Source: JBAWVR01 sp037147155 (GTDB lineage Bacteria; Patescibacteriota; Minisyncoccia; Phycocordibacterales; GWA1-40-21). Taken from it: a stretch of 58,842 nt of DNA. The notes beneath the pieces are model-generated. The model was not told the DNA's origin, made no database searches, and was given only the letters and a program-made list of their open reading frames with translations. Made by a program: the position numbers and the translations under genes. The stretch spans positions 1 to 58,842 of the forward strand of contig JBAWVR010000001.1 of NCBI GenBank assembly GCA_037147155.1. The letters are read 5' to 3'. Position 1 is the stretch's first letter, and each line of letters opens with the position of its first letter. Below, piece by piece: positions 42,430-51,649 of this stretch.

Positions 42430-43767
42430 TTACCCTAATTTGGTCTTCAAGTATTCTACCAATTTATCCATTTCTACTCTCTCCTGCTCACCAGTATCGC
42501 GATTACGCACAGTGACTCCAGCATTCTTCTCTACAGTATCAAAGTCTACAGTCACACAGTAAGGAGTACCGATTTCATCCTGACGGCGATAGCGCTTACC
42601 GATATTACCATTATCATCAAACTCTACTGCACCCACTTCTTTTCTCAGTGTTTGATAGACCTCTCTCGCCTTCTCAATCAAAGCTGGCTTGTTTTTGAGT
42701 AGTGGAAATACTGCCACTTTGATTGGGGCAACAGTGCTGGCAAATTTCAAATATGAGCGAACTTCACCACCCAATTCATCTTCGGTATAAGCATCGGACA
42801 AAATCGCGAGCACTGTACGATCCAAACCAAATGAAGGCTCAACACAATGTGGCACAAATTTTACCGGAGACTGACCTGGCACAGAATTTTCTTCATCCAA
42901 ATATTCAAGAGCCACTTTGGAAGCGGCCATATGACGGCCAAGGTCATAGTCGGTACGATAAGCCAAACCATACAATTCTTTCTGACCAAAAGGAAAATCA
43001 AATTCAAAATCTATTGTTCGCTTGGAATAAAAGGCACGGTCTGATTCTGGGATTTCATGTTCATGGACATGATCTTTTCTTAGACCAACCAATTCACACC
43101 ATTTAAGCATTTCAATTCTAAATTCTTCAAAGGCGCGCAAACCATCATCTGGTCGCACCATATATTCAATTTCCATTTGTTCAAATTCGCGAGAACGGAA
43201 AGTGAAGTCACGTGGAGCAATCTCATTACGAAAAGCCTTACCAACTTGAGCCATACCAAAAGGTAGTTTTGGATGGAAAGAGTCCACAATATTTTTGTAG
43301 TTCACAAACATACCCTGAGCGGTTTCTGGACGGAGGTATGAGACGGAGTCTTCATCTTGCATCGCACCCACATGAGTTTTAAACATCATGTTGAATTGTC
43401 TCTCCTCACCTAGTTCACCACCACACTCCGGACACTTCTTTCTATCTTCCAAAGTATCAGTACGAAAACGCTTTTTACATTTTTTACAATCAGCCATCGG
43501 GTCAGAAAAACCACCGACATGTCCGGTCGCCTTCCAAACTTCTTGATTCATAAGAATGGCCGCATCTACGCCATACATGTCTTCACGGTTATCAACAAAC
43601 ATCTTCCACCACAACTGGCGGACGTTATTCTTCAAAGTAACACCGAGTGGGCCATAGTCCCAAGTACCAGAGAGCCCGCCGTAGATTTCAGAGCCAGGAA
43701 AGATAAAACCGCGTCGCTTACAAAGCGAAATGATCTTCTCCATTTTATTGTCTTGTTTTTCAGCCAT
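42430..43767 (-). CDS. glyS: Glycyl-tRNA synthetase (dimeric eukaryote-like type)
   Basis: Class II alpha2 GlyRS of 445 residues from the ATG at 43767 (MAEKQDNKMEKI). It has CKRRGFIFPGSEIYGGLSGTWDYGPLG, a zinc-type insertion (CKKCKKRFRTDTLEDRKKCPECGG), LRPETAQGMFVNYKN, FRNEIAPRDFTFRSREFEQME as motif 2 and EPSFGLDRTVLAIL as motif 3. The C-terminal anticodon-binding domain is present. An earlier in-frame ATG at 43806 would overlap the upstream gene and gives an unlikely N-terminus. The heterotetrameric GlyRS form is not seen. Confidence 0.96.
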   Translation of the reverse strand: MAEKQDNKMEKIISLCKRRGFIFPGSEIYGGLSGTWDYGPLGVTLKNNVRQLWWKMFVDNREDMYGVDAAILMNQEVWKATGHVGGFSDPMADCKKCKKRFRTDTLEDRKKCPECGGELGEERQFNMMFKTHVGAMQDEDSVSYLRPETAQGMFVNYKNIVDSFHPKLPFGMAQVGKAFRNEIAPRDFTFRSREFEQMEIEYMVRPDDGLRAFEEFRIEMLKWCELVGLRKDHVHEHEIPESDRAFYSKRTIDFEFDFPFGQKELYGLAYRTDYDLGRHMAASKVALEYLDEENSVPGQSPVKFVPHCVEPSFGLDRTVLAILSDAYTEDELGGEVRSYLKFASTVAPIKVAVFPLLKNKPALIEKAREVYQTLRKEVGAVEFDDNGNIGKRYRRQDEIGTPYCVTVDFDTVEKNAGVTVRNRDTGEQERVEMDKLVEYLKTKLG

Positions 43768-43798
43768 GTGTTTTATTTTGTAAATTAAATAGATAATT

Positions 43799-45730
43799 TT
43801 ATTCACTCACCTGACCTGTTGCCTGCCCGGCAGCTGCCTCAACAGTCAAAGCCGTGGTCAAAGATGAGATATTAAAGAAAATCTGTGTACCTGCAAAGTT
43901 ATCTATACCACGAACGACACTTTCTTTCAACAAAATCGGATTTTGACCAATCTGTGAAATACTTGGGGAAAAGGCTATCTGGAAGGAAGCAGTGCGTGGA
44001 GCGGAGGTTTTACCTGTACCAGCTGGCACTTTGCCGGCTGTCCAAATCACGTATCCTGTCTCTTGGTTATAGGTAACATCCTCTCCTTGTGGGCTTACAG
44101 ATCCAGTCCACTTAACATATGAAGGTAAAATAGCCGAAACCGTCACCCCATCGATATCATTGTCAGAATTAATTAGTGACCAAGTGATAGTGTAGGTTGT
44201 TTCCGTGTCAGCTTTTGGTGGAATTGGACCAGTATTAACAAATGGTCCAGTCTTGTAGGAATTTGTAGCTGTTAAACTTAAGTTAGAACCGATCTTAATT
44301 TTTTTAACACCTAACATATTTACTTGATCGATAGAATTATTATCATCGCGTAAAGCTTTGGCTGAAACATCAATAGTCATTTCTTGTTTTGTACTACCAG
44401 CGGGAACGCTCAAACTAAATGAGAAACTAACGTGACGCTCTTCACCAGAAGACATTTCGTCCAATCCTGCCATGGTTTCTGGAGAAAAAGTAATCGTATT
44501 GTCAGACGAGCGATAAAAACCATCGTTAGCACTGACAGAATTCTTATCGATCATATTGCCATTAAATTTTACTACAATTTCAGCATTGGTCAGTTTGCCC
44601 GGTAAATTATTTGACCAAGACAAATCAGCTCGTAAAAGTTTATTTGGACGAGTCACGATAGCTACTCCCGTATCTCCATCAATGGACAAAACTGTACCGA
44701 TAAAAGGTCTCTCCAGAACTATCGACTTACTGACGGCCACAAAATTTGTTGCTATGGTCATCTCATCAGCTTGGCTATGTGAACCAACATTAAATTTAAA
44801 TATTCTTTCCTCTCCATCTTGTCCACTCAACGCGCCAGAAATTTTTATTTTTCTAACGGCTCCAACCTCGAGATCACCCAAGTTCCAAATATTGCGACTG
44901 AAGGCTGAAGGCTGAGAAGTTTTGAAAGTAAAACCCGTTGGAAAAATTGATTGCAACAAAACTCCACGAAGGACTTGTCGGGAATTTGATTTAACTTCAA
45001 TGGTAAAGTCCAGATTTTGTCCTGAAGTTATCTTCTCGTTGGCACTAATATTTACACTAATTGGGGAGGAACTGATCAAAACATCATAGTCCTTCTCTTT
45101 ATGGAAAACGGCATTTGATCCTTTGACTCGATATTCAACTGAAACTTTAATTGTCTTCTTTTCAGCTTCTGACCCATACAAAACGGCTTTGTAGTTTTTT
45201 TCAACTAGACTACCGGCAGGAACTACGCCGTCAGTGCCAAGAAGGCCCAAGACGCGCTTAATTTCCTTGGTTTGGTCGTTAACCTCTCTTGTGCCATCTG
45301 GATACTCCAGAGACAAATCAGTGGCTTGCAGATCAGTAGAATTATTGTTTTTTATAACTACATTAAACGACATTGGGTCGCCTGCAGAGACAGAAGTTGG
45401 ACCGGTAACGAAAATATCCACCTTATCACCAGAAACAAAACTAGAGCCTCCAAAGAAATTAAATAGAGCAATACCAATAGCAAAAATACAGAAAAGGATT
45501 GAACCAATAAATATTTTTACTACCATGGAGGATTGGGGTTTGTTAGACATTTGAGAATTTTGTTCGATAACTGGAGGAATATTATCAATAATCGGTTTGT
45601 CACTATCATCCCAAGCTGTTGGAGCTTTGGCCATATCTGGCTGCAAGCCGTGACGTTTATTTAAATCCAAAACTTTATCACTACGGCTATAAAGTCCCTG
45701 TTTAATTTTATCAAGTTTGTTCTGTTCCAT
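43799..45730 (-). CDS. Single-pass protein with repeated extracellular beta domains
   Basis: The 643-residue protein has a polar cytoplasmic N-terminus of about 68 residues, one membrane helix (VVKIFIGSILFCIFAIGIAL, about 70-90) and then about 550 residues of DUF11/CARDB-like beta domains with motifs such as DIFVTGPTSVSAGDPMSFNV, ISANEKITSGQNLDFTIEVKS and TITWSLINSDNDIDGVTVSA. Topology and domain type suggest a surface structural protein. The cytoplasmic part (LYSRSDKVLDLNKRHGL) may bind a partner. TATAAT and GGAAG precede the ATG. Confidence 0.75.
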   Translation of the reverse strand: MEQNKLDKIKQGLYSRSDKVLDLNKRHGLQPDMAKAPTAWDDSDKPIIDNIPPVIEQNSQMSNKPQSSMVVKIFIGSILFCIFAIGIALFNFFGGSSFVSGDKVDIFVTGPTSVSAGDPMSFNVVIKNNNSTDLQATDLSLEYPDGTREVNDQTKEIKRVLGLLGTDGVVPAGSLVEKNYKAVLYGSEAEKKTIKVSVEYRVKGSNAVFHKEKDYDVLISSSPISVNISANEKITSGQNLDFTIEVKSNSRQVLRGVLLQSIFPTGFTFKTSQPSAFSRNIWNLGDLEVGAVRKIKISGALSGQDGEERIFKFNVGSHSQADEMTIATNFVAVSKSIVLERPFIGTVLSIDGDTGVAIVTRPNKLLRADLSWSNNLPGKLTNAEIVVKFNGNMIDKNSVSANDGFYRSSDNTITFSPETMAGLDEMSSGEERHVSFSFSLSVPAGSTKQEMTIDVSAKALRDDNNSIDQVNMLGVKKIKIGSNLSLTATNSYKTGPFVNTGPIPPKADTETTYTITWSLINSDNDIDGVTVSAILPSYVKWTGSVSPQGEDVTYNQETGYVIWTAGKVPAGTGKTSAPRTASFQIAFSPSISQIGQNPILLKESVVRGIDNFAGTQIFFNISSLTTALTVEAAAGQATGQVSE

Positions 45731-45751
45731 AATACTTCCGATATTATATCA

Positions 45752-46351
45752 CTAAAGTTGAGTTTCTTTAAGTGCGTCATTGATTTTCTGTACAGCCAAA
45801 CGACGCTGTTTGGTGAAATTGTTTATTTCTTCAATTTTCCATTCATGGGTTGAGATAAAAGGTTCAAGTTCCCTCTCTTCTCCGAAATAACCGAGGACAC
45901 GCAGGATTCTAATCACCATGAGTACTTCCAAATCCATCAGCTGTTGTGGAGACAATTTTTCCGCTTCATAGCGAATAAAATCAAAAAAGGTTTTGAGTAG
46001 AGTGAATAATTCCTGATGGGCTTCTTCACCAGTGGTTAGGCGACGGATCAAACTCAAGATTTTGACCCATAAAACAAAGCCGGGATTTTTGACTGATAGT
46101 TTATGATGATGGTCAAATTCCTTGCGAGCACCAGTCAGACGCCAGACTTCTTTACCACGAACCAACGACACCTCAATCAAAGAAAAATCGACTAGACTGT
46201 ATCGGAGCTTGGATTTGAGATGGCGAATACCAGTCGCTACTGCTCCCACCAAGCCAAATCTTTCGGTCAGCAAAAAAACAAAGAGACTGGATTCCCCTTG
46301 AGTACGACTGGCTAGGACTATGGCTTCGGTGTGGTATTTGCTGTGGGACAT
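45752..46351 (-). CDS. recO: DNA repair protein RecO
   Basis: The 199-residue protein (from the ATG at 46351, MSHSKYHTEAIVL) has the N-terminal OB fold with EAIVLASRTQGESSLFVFLLTERFGL and the helical domain ending near VQKINDALKETQL. RecO loads RecA on SSB-coated DNA with RecR. It is shorter than the usual 230-250 residues and lacks the zinc knuckle region of some homologues. The gene lies 21 bases upstream of the 45730 gene. Confidence 0.85.
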   Translation of the reverse strand: MSHSKYHTEAIVLASRTQGESSLFVFLLTERFGLVGAVATGIRHLKSKLRYSLVDFSLIEVSLVRGKEVWRLTGARKEFDHHHKLSVKNPGFVLWVKILSLIRRLTTGEEAHQELFTLLKTFFDFIRYEAEKLSPQQLMDLEVLMVIRILRVLGYFGEERELEPFISTHEWKIEEINNFTKQRRLAVQKINDALKETQL

Positions 46352-46393
46352 AAAAACAAAATCAAAATTAAAAAGCAAAAATCAAAATTGTGG

Positions 46394-46433
46394 AAACGGG
46401 GCCGAATTTTGTCGGACAAAATTCGGCCCCGTT
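46394..46433 (-). terminator. Terminator of ileS
   Basis: AACGGGGCCGAATTTTGTC pairs with GACAAAATTCGGCCCCGTT, starting five bases beyond the ileS stop. T residues follow poorly, but the stem is very strong. Confidence 0.75.
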
Positions 46434-46438
46434 AAACC

Positions 46439-49400
46439 CTATTTAACCAACTTTAACTTAAACTCACTCTCCCCGACTTTTAACACCTCTCCTTCCACTG
46501 TTCCAAAATCAATTTCTACTGTTGCTGTCTTTTTGATTTCTTCTTGATAAAGGGTGACCAGAGTTTTACCGGCGTCATCTGTCTCGATAGTCAATTTGGC
46601 AATCTCGCCAGGATTGAGTCCAGTAGTTTTTCTCATTTCTTGAATCTGACGCAAGAGGTCGCGGAAATTTCCTTCTAACTTCAGTTCGTCAGTAATGTTC
46701 AAATCTAATTTAGTTGATTCATCTAACTTATCATCAAACAACACAGCCTTAACATTCACTTCATCAATAATTAGATTTAGGAAATCATCTTTACCAGCGA
46801 GAGTTTTATCTTTGACAGTCATTGATGCAAGTGGCTGGCGAACTTTCTGTCCGGCTTTAGCACGCATTTCTAATCCAACACTCACCAAACGACGAGTCTC
46901 AAACATGTTGCCCAAAAGTTCAGTATCCTTGGAATTTAATTCTGTCGCCTTTGGCCAATCTGCCAAGTGCACTGATTCTTTGTCGGTTTCAGTCTTCAAA
47001 GATTGATACAAAGTTTCGGAGACAAACGGCATGATTGGAGCCAAGAGCTTGGTCATTTCCAACAAAACATATCTAGTGGTCATAAGACCCTGATCTCTAT
47101 CTTCTACTACATCAGACTTGAAACGATCACGGGAACGACGCAAATACCAAGTAGACAAATCATCAACGAAATCTCCGAACGGACGAGCAGCCCGGTCTAG
47201 TTCATAATTCTCCAAGCCTTTGGTAACCGTCGCAGTTAATTCTTTGAGACGAGCCAGGATCCAGCGGTCCAAAACATTGGTACTGTCAGCGCTTGGAGCC
47301 AAAGGTTTTTCTCCCTTGTACATCTCGTAGAAAGAATGCACGTTTTGCAAACGCATAATTATTTTTTTGACCACTTCATCAACGCCCTTTTCAGAGAAAC
47401 GTAGGTCTTCAGCTTTGACCACTGGGCTAGACAAGAGATAGTAACGCAAAGCATCAGCACCGTATTTAGACACCACCAGCATTGGGTCAGGATAGTTTTT
47501 CAAGCGCTTGGACATTTTCTGACCATCTTCCGCCAAAACAATTCCGTTCACCACAACATTTTTAAATGATGACTTGCCAAACAATCCAACAGCAATAACC
47601 AACATCGAGTAGAACCAGCCACGAGTCTGGTCGAGTCCTTCACCAATAAATTCAGCGGGAAAACCTATCGCCTTTTTGAGGAAGCCAGGCTCTGGATTAA
47701 ACTTGTCCAAATTCTCATATGGATAGTGCCACTGGGCATAAGGCATGGAACCAGATTCAAACCAACAGTCAAAGACTTCTGGCACACGCTTCATCTCTTT
47801 ACCTTCACCACAAGCACAAGGAATCTTTACTTCATCAATATATGGTCGGTGCAAATCCAATTCATAATTGTCATTGTGTGGAATTGGAGTAAAGTCCAAT
47901 TTCTTCACTTCAGCGTTCTTGATAAAATCATGAGCTTCATGACGCATAGCAATCGCTTGATCTGGAGTCATGCCGGCAGCGCCAGCAAACATAAGCCAGC
48001 CTGGTGTATTGTGCGTCACTATCAAAATCTTTTTACCGGAATATTTTGAATTTATATCATACAAGAAGCTCACCATACGGTTCTTCACATCAGTGTGACT
48101 TTCTCCTCCTTCTGGTACTTTGTGGAATTTTTCTTCACGAGAACCAAAATATGCCTGATACTCGGCATCGGTTTTTCCATCCATCACCCCAACATTTATC
48201 TCTGACAATCTTTTATCAAAAATAATTTTGTCTTTACTAAAACCAATCATATCAGCGATTATTTCTACGGTTTCTTTGGTACGAACAAAAGGTGAAGCAA
48301 AAACCATATCGATTTTTTCTTTCTTTAGATTCATCGCCGTCTCCCGAGCTTGTTCCCTACCCAATGCTGTCAAAGGATTTGGATCATCTACTTTAGCTGA
48401 CAAAATCTTTTTAACATTACTCTCTGATTGACCATGGCGAACAACCAAAAATTCATTTCTCTGACCAATCGTTTTTTTCAAATCCTCAACTCCTCCAATT
48501 ACTTTAATAGCTTTACAATCTTCACAACGCCAAATTGGCAATGGTGCTCCCCAATAACGAGAACGAGAAATTGCCCAATCACGAGCGCCTTCAAGCCATT
48601 TACCAAAACGTCCTTCGCCAATTTCTTTTGTTACCCAATTAATATCATTATTTGCCTTGAGCAAACTATCACGCATCTTGGTCACTTCCACGAACCATGA
48701 TGAGGTCGCGTAGTTCAGCAATGGAGTATCACAACGCCAACAGTGTGGGTAAGAGTGCACGACTTTTTCTTTGGCAAACAACTGATTCTTGCCAGCCAAA
48801 TGCTTAATCATGGCGATGTCCATAGACATATGCTTTTCTTTTTCTTCAGCGGTATCGATAGGTTTTACATACTGTCCGGCAAATTCAGTCACTTCTGGTC
48901 GCATCTTACCGTCATAGGACACATGCTGGATAAACGGCATCTTGTATTCTTTGCCAAGATTCAAGTCATCCTCACCGAAAGCTGGGGCGATATGCACCAC
49001 ACCAGTACCATCTTCGGTAGTGACAAATGAAGCAGGGTAAATTTTGAAACCATTCTCCAAATTCTTTATATCACTACCCGGCTTGGTGTAATAATCAAAT
49101 AGTGGAATATATTTTTTACCCACCAAAGTCTGACCATTAAATTTTTCTACCAATTCGTAAGTGTCCTTGATAACTGACAAGCGACTTTCCGCGAGAATAT
49201 AAAATTCCGCACCAACTTTAACTTTGACATAATCAATATCTGGATTAATCGCCAAGGCCACGTTGCCCGGCAAAGTCCAAGGAGTTGTCGTCCAAGCGAG
49301 AACGTATGCTCCCCTCTCATCGGCCAATTCAAATTTAGCAGTAGCGGTAATATCGGTAATATCTTTATATCCTTGAGCTACTTCAAAGTTGGACAAAGTG

Positions 49401-49981
49401 GTGCCACAATGTGGACAAAGATGCATAGATTTGAAACCTTCATAGACCAAACCTTTTTCATGAAGTGTACGGAAAATCCACCACACAGACTCGGTGTAGC
49501 TAGAGTTTATGGTGCGATAGTCTTGCTCCATATTCACCCAACGTCCCACTCTCGGCACAATCTTCTTCCATTCATCCGCATAACGCATCACACTTGAGCG
49601 TGCACGCTCATTAAAATCTTTTAGTCCGTAATCTTCAATATCTTTTTTTGACTTTAAGCCCAGTTCTTTTTCCACAATGTTTTCCACTGGTAAACCGTGA
49701 CAATCCCAACCCCATTTACGGTCAACATGAAAACCACACATAGTGCGGTAACGTGGAATAACATCCTTGATAGTACCAGCGAGGAGGTGGCCATAGTGAG
49801 GCAGGCCGGTCGCAAACGGTGGACCATCGTAAAAGACATATTCACCTTTTGGTGATTCCTTGGCTAGAGCTTTTTCAAAAATATTATTGGTCTGCCAAAA
49901 AGCCATAGTCTCCTCCTCTTTTTGGGCGAGAGCACTCTTTGGAAAATCAAAATCCTGTTCTGCTTCTTTGTTGTCTGACAT
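46439..49981 (-). CDS. ileS: Isoleucyl-tRNA synthetase with inserted histidine phosphatase domain
   Basis: Class I enzyme charging tRNA-Ile. The 1180 residues include HYGH (62-65), the CP1 editing site WTTTPWTLPGN (about 230-240) and GTGVVHIAPAFGEDD. KMSKR is at 822-826, with the anticodon-binding domain beyond 900. Between LPIWRCEDCKAIKVIGGVEDLKK (ends about 505) and DLHRPYIDEVKIPCACGEG (from about 709) lies a complete RHG domain. Its catalytic set is R515, H516, R567, E594 and H657, with the motif VVRHGQSESN. Without it the enzyme would be about 985 residues, a normal size. The reading frame is continuous throughout. Confidence 0.96.
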   Translation of the reverse strand: MSDNKEAEQDFDFPKSALAQKEEETMAFWQTNNIFEKALAKESPKGEYVFYDGPPFATGLPHYGHLLAGTIKDVIPRYRTMCGFHVDRKWGWDCHGLPVENIVEKELGLKSKKDIEDYGLKDFNERARSSVMRYADEWKKIVPRVGRWVNMEQDYRTINSSYTESVWWIFRTLHEKGLVYEGFKSMHLCPHCGTTLSNFEVAQGYKDITDITATAKFELADERGAYVLAWTTTPWTLPGNVALAINPDIDYVKVKVGAEFYILAESRLSVIKDTYELVEKFNGQTLVGKKYIPLFDYYTKPGSDIKNLENGFKIYPASFVTTEDGTGVVHIAPAFGEDDLNLGKEYKMPFIQHVSYDGKMRPEVTEFAGQYVKPIDTAEEKEKHMSMDIAMIKHLAGKNQLFAKEKVVHSYPHCWRCDTPLLNYATSSWFVEVTKMRDSLLKANNDINWVTKEIGEGRFGKWLEGARDWAISRSRYWGAPLPIWRCEDCKAIKVIGGVEDLKKTIGQRNEFLVVRHGQSESNVKKILSAKVDDPNPLTALGREQARETAMNLKKEKIDMVFASPFVRTKETVEIIADMIGFSKDKIIFDKRLSEINVGVMDGKTDAEYQAYFGSREEKFHKVPEGGESHTDVKNRMVSFLYDINSKYSGKKILIVTHNTPGWLMFAGAAGMTPDQAIAMRHEAHDFIKNAEVKKLDFTPIPHNDNYELDLHRPYIDEVKIPCACGEGKEMKRVPEVFDCWFESGSMPYAQWHYPYENLDKFNPEPGFLKKAIGFPAEFIGEGLDQTRGWFYSMLVIAVGLFGKSSFKNVVVNGIVLAEDGQKMSKRLKNYPDPMLVVSKYGADALRYYLLSSPVVKAEDLRFSEKGVDEVVKKIIMRLQNVHSFYEMYKGEKPLAPSADSTNVLDRWILARLKELTATVTKGLENYELDRAARPFGDFVDDLSTWYLRRSRDRFKSDVVEDRDQGLMTTRYVLLEMTKLLAPIMPFVSETLYQSLKTETDKESVHLADWPKATELNSKDTELLGNMFETRRLVSVGLEMRAKAGQKVRQPLASMTVKDKTLAGKDDFLNLIIDEVNVKAVLFDDKLDESTKLDLNITDELKLEGNFRDLLRQIQEMRKTTGLNPGEIAKLTIETDDAGKTLVTLYQEEIKKTATVEIDFGTVEGEVLKVGESEFKLKLVK
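47882..48463 (-). other. Histidine phosphatase (phosphoglycerate-mutase-like) insert in ileS
   Basis: This DNA encodes residues 507-700. FLVVRHGQSESN, LTALGREQARETAMNL, MVFASPFVRTKETVEII, LSEINVGVMDG, VPEGGESHTDVKNRM and ILIVTHNTPGWLMF are in the order of single-domain histidine phosphatases. The insert sits between the halves of a CxxC...CxC zinc region of IleRS. Confidence 0.93.
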
Positions 49982-49985
49982 ATAT

Positions 49986-49991
49986 ATTATA
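49986..49991 (-). promoter_or_regulatory. -10 box of ileS (near-leaderless)
   Basis: TATAAT stands four bases before the ATG at 49981. The -35 is not clear. Confidence 0.4.
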
Positions 49992-50057
49992 TAAAATGGT
50001 TAGAATGAGTATATTCTACCGTATTTCTGCATTTAACCCAATAGCGATAAGTTATCA

Positions 50058-50160
50058 TATAACCACAACTATGTCATCCGCCCTGGGCGGATCCCCGCCC
50101 GAACGGACCGAGTCCGCTCGGTACGGGCGGGCAGGCAACCTTTCCGTTAGGAAAGTCCAA
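50058..50160. repeat. GC-rich palindromic repeats
   Basis: ATCCGCC-CTG-GGCGGAT is followed by GCCCGAACGGACCGAGTCCG and its mirrored continuation CTCGGTACGGGCGGGC, then CTTTCCGTTAGGAAAG. Related GCCCG(T/A)ACCG palindromes occur at 15875-15900, 50565-50600 and 53617-53655 in otherwise AT-rich DNA. Confidence 0.75.
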
Positions 50161-50163
50161 GAA

Positions 50164-50310
50164 ATGACAATTAAAAAAATGGCGTCTCCTCCGGGATTCG
50201 CCACTTCGTGCAACCAGGTCGTATCAACGACCGGGTCTTGGTATGCCCGCTTGGGGCAACTTTGGGATTTCGATGTACACGGTACACCTCCTTCTCTGCA
50301 AAAGAACTTC
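50164..50310 (-). ncRNA. Possible small transcript with an 18-codon frame and terminator
   Basis: On the minus strand AAGGAGGTGTACC precedes a GTG that opens an 18-codon frame (MYIEIPKLPQAGIPRPGR). It ends in TGA in the loop of the hairpin GGTCGT-TGAT-ACGACC. A second hairpin (GGCG...CGCC) followed by ATTTTTTT could end the transcript near 50165. The ribosome site is strong, but no family is recognised and the promoter is weak. Confidence 0.3.
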
Positions 50311-50401
50311 TGTTTAGTTTTTGACCACAGTCTTCCGAGAATGCGGTCCGGATGAATAGACTACAACACGGCTCAATAAAAGTCAAATGTTTTAAATTCA
50401 C

Positions 50402-50455
50402 TACCCTCGGATAATAAGAGTGCGGTCGCACTCTTATTATCCGAGGGTATTTTTT
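50402..50455 (+). terminator. Very stable rightward hairpin terminator
   Basis: TACCCTCGGATAATAAGAG is part of a perfect 23-bp stem ending at 50449 and followed by TTTTTTG. No rightward gene that it would serve is evident. Confidence 0.7.
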
Positions 50456-50511
50456 GATTTCTTCTTTTCCTTTCTTATAATATCAACATCCTCCCCACCC
50501 TCTCCATCCGT

Positions 50512-50628
50512 CATTGCGAGGTATTCCGAAGCAATCCAGTCTTAATGGCGTTTTTTAACTAAAGGTCTGCCCGCCCGTACCGGACGGTACGTTCGGGCGG
50601 GGATTGCTTCGGAATACCTCGCAATGAC
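50512..50628. repeat. Inverted repeat TCATTGCGAGGTATTCC...GGAATACCTCGCAATGA
   Basis: The left arm (about 50512-50540) and right arm (about 50600-50628) are nearly perfect complements and enclose a GC-rich palindrome (GCCCGCCCGTACCGG). The right arm overlaps the 3' end of the reverse transcriptase gene and supplies its last 25 or so codons. Confidence 0.8.
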
Positions 50629-51622
50629 CCGACGTCTCAGTTACCTCTTTGGACAACCTCCCAGCATTCCCATGCCTCAACATCCCCAAGTACGACTGCA
50701 CGGTCGCCTCTTTACCTTGTTTCTCTGCAATATTCCTAAACATTCTTTTCTTGGTGGCATTACGAATCACTCGGTGGTCATTAAAATGCACCCACCCGAG
50801 AAAGTCCACTCCCGAAGCCACAGTTGATACAGAAACCTTATTGGGGTGAAGTGTGAGTTTTAATTCAGCTCCGAGGAATTCCCCAACTTTGACCAAAACC
50901 TCTTCCAACCACTTTTTGTCCTGCGACATAAAAACAAAGTCATCAGCATATCTAATATAGTGCTTGGCTTTTAGTTTATGCTTCGCAAATTGGTCAAACT
51001 TATTCATATAAATATTTACCAGTAGTTGAGAAGTCAGATTCCCCAAAGGCAAACCAACACCCGCATGAGTAGAATGAAAACTCCCGACGATTTTCTGGAG
51101 CAGTCCCCGAATATCTTCATCTGGTATGTATTCAAAAAGTATTTTCAATAAAACATTATGGTCAATACTCGCAAAAAACTTTTTAATATCACACTTCAAT
51201 ACCCAAACAGTCTTAGTGTGATTACAAGAAACTTGGTATTCAAATTTTCTAAATGTTTCTATTGCTTTGTGTGTGCCTTTGTTCACCCGACACGAATATG
51301 AGTCGCTAATGAAAGTCTTGTCGAAAAATGGGTAAAGGATTCTATATAGAGCATGGTGGAGCAATCTGTCTCTCACTCTGGCTTTGTGAATACTTCTTGG
51401 CTTGGGGTCGGAAATATTGAAAGCTTGATAGGGCGAGTGAACATATTTTTTATCCCTTAAATCTTCATGCAAAGAAATAATATTTGTCATTAAATTCCTT
51501 TCAAACTCTCTGACATCTTCCCGACTTTTCTTGCCTACGACAAATTCTTTCCAAGCCAAAAGCAGATTTTCCAGAGAAATAATGTTACTATACTTTTGTT
51601 CAAAAACTTTTTTGTTATTCAT
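50555..51622 (-). CDS. DGR reverse transcriptase
   Basis: Copies the template repeat with adenine-specific errors for retrohoming into the variable gene. From the ATG at 51622 (MNNKKVFEQKY) it has 355 residues. RT motifs are WVLKCDIKKFFASID with D145, LPLGNLTSQ at 191-199 (the DGR-type motif 4) and YADD at 225-228, then GVDFLGWVHF. The last 25 or so residues (after HGNAGRLSKEV) are encoded by an inserted inverted repeat and are probably not native. A longer frame upstream would pass through the G run and is rejected. Avd and the template repeat lie just to the right. Confidence 0.95.
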   Translation of the reverse strand: MNNKKVFEQKYSNIISLENLLLAWKEFVVGKKSREDVREFERNLMTNIISLHEDLRDKKYVHSPYQAFNISDPKPRSIHKARVRDRLLHHALYRILYPFFDKTFISDSYSCRVNKGTHKAIETFRKFEYQVSCNHTKTVWVLKCDIKKFFASIDHNVLLKILFEYIPDEDIRGLLQKIVGSFHSTHAGVGLPLGNLTSQLLVNIYMNKFDQFAKHKLKAKHYIRYADDFVFMSQDKKWLEEVLVKVGEFLGAELKLTLHPNKVSVSTVASGVDFLGWVHFNDHRVIRNATKKRMFRNIAEKQGKEATVQSYLGMLRHGNAGRLSKEVTETSGHCEVFRSNPRPNVPSGTGGQTFS

Positions 51623-51649
51623 AACTATTACAACATAAAATACATGACT

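Noticed and set aside
49939..50355. Rightward 138-codon frame upstream of ileS
   Set aside because: It runs through GC-rich palindromes and the divergent ileS promoter and encodes no plausible protein.
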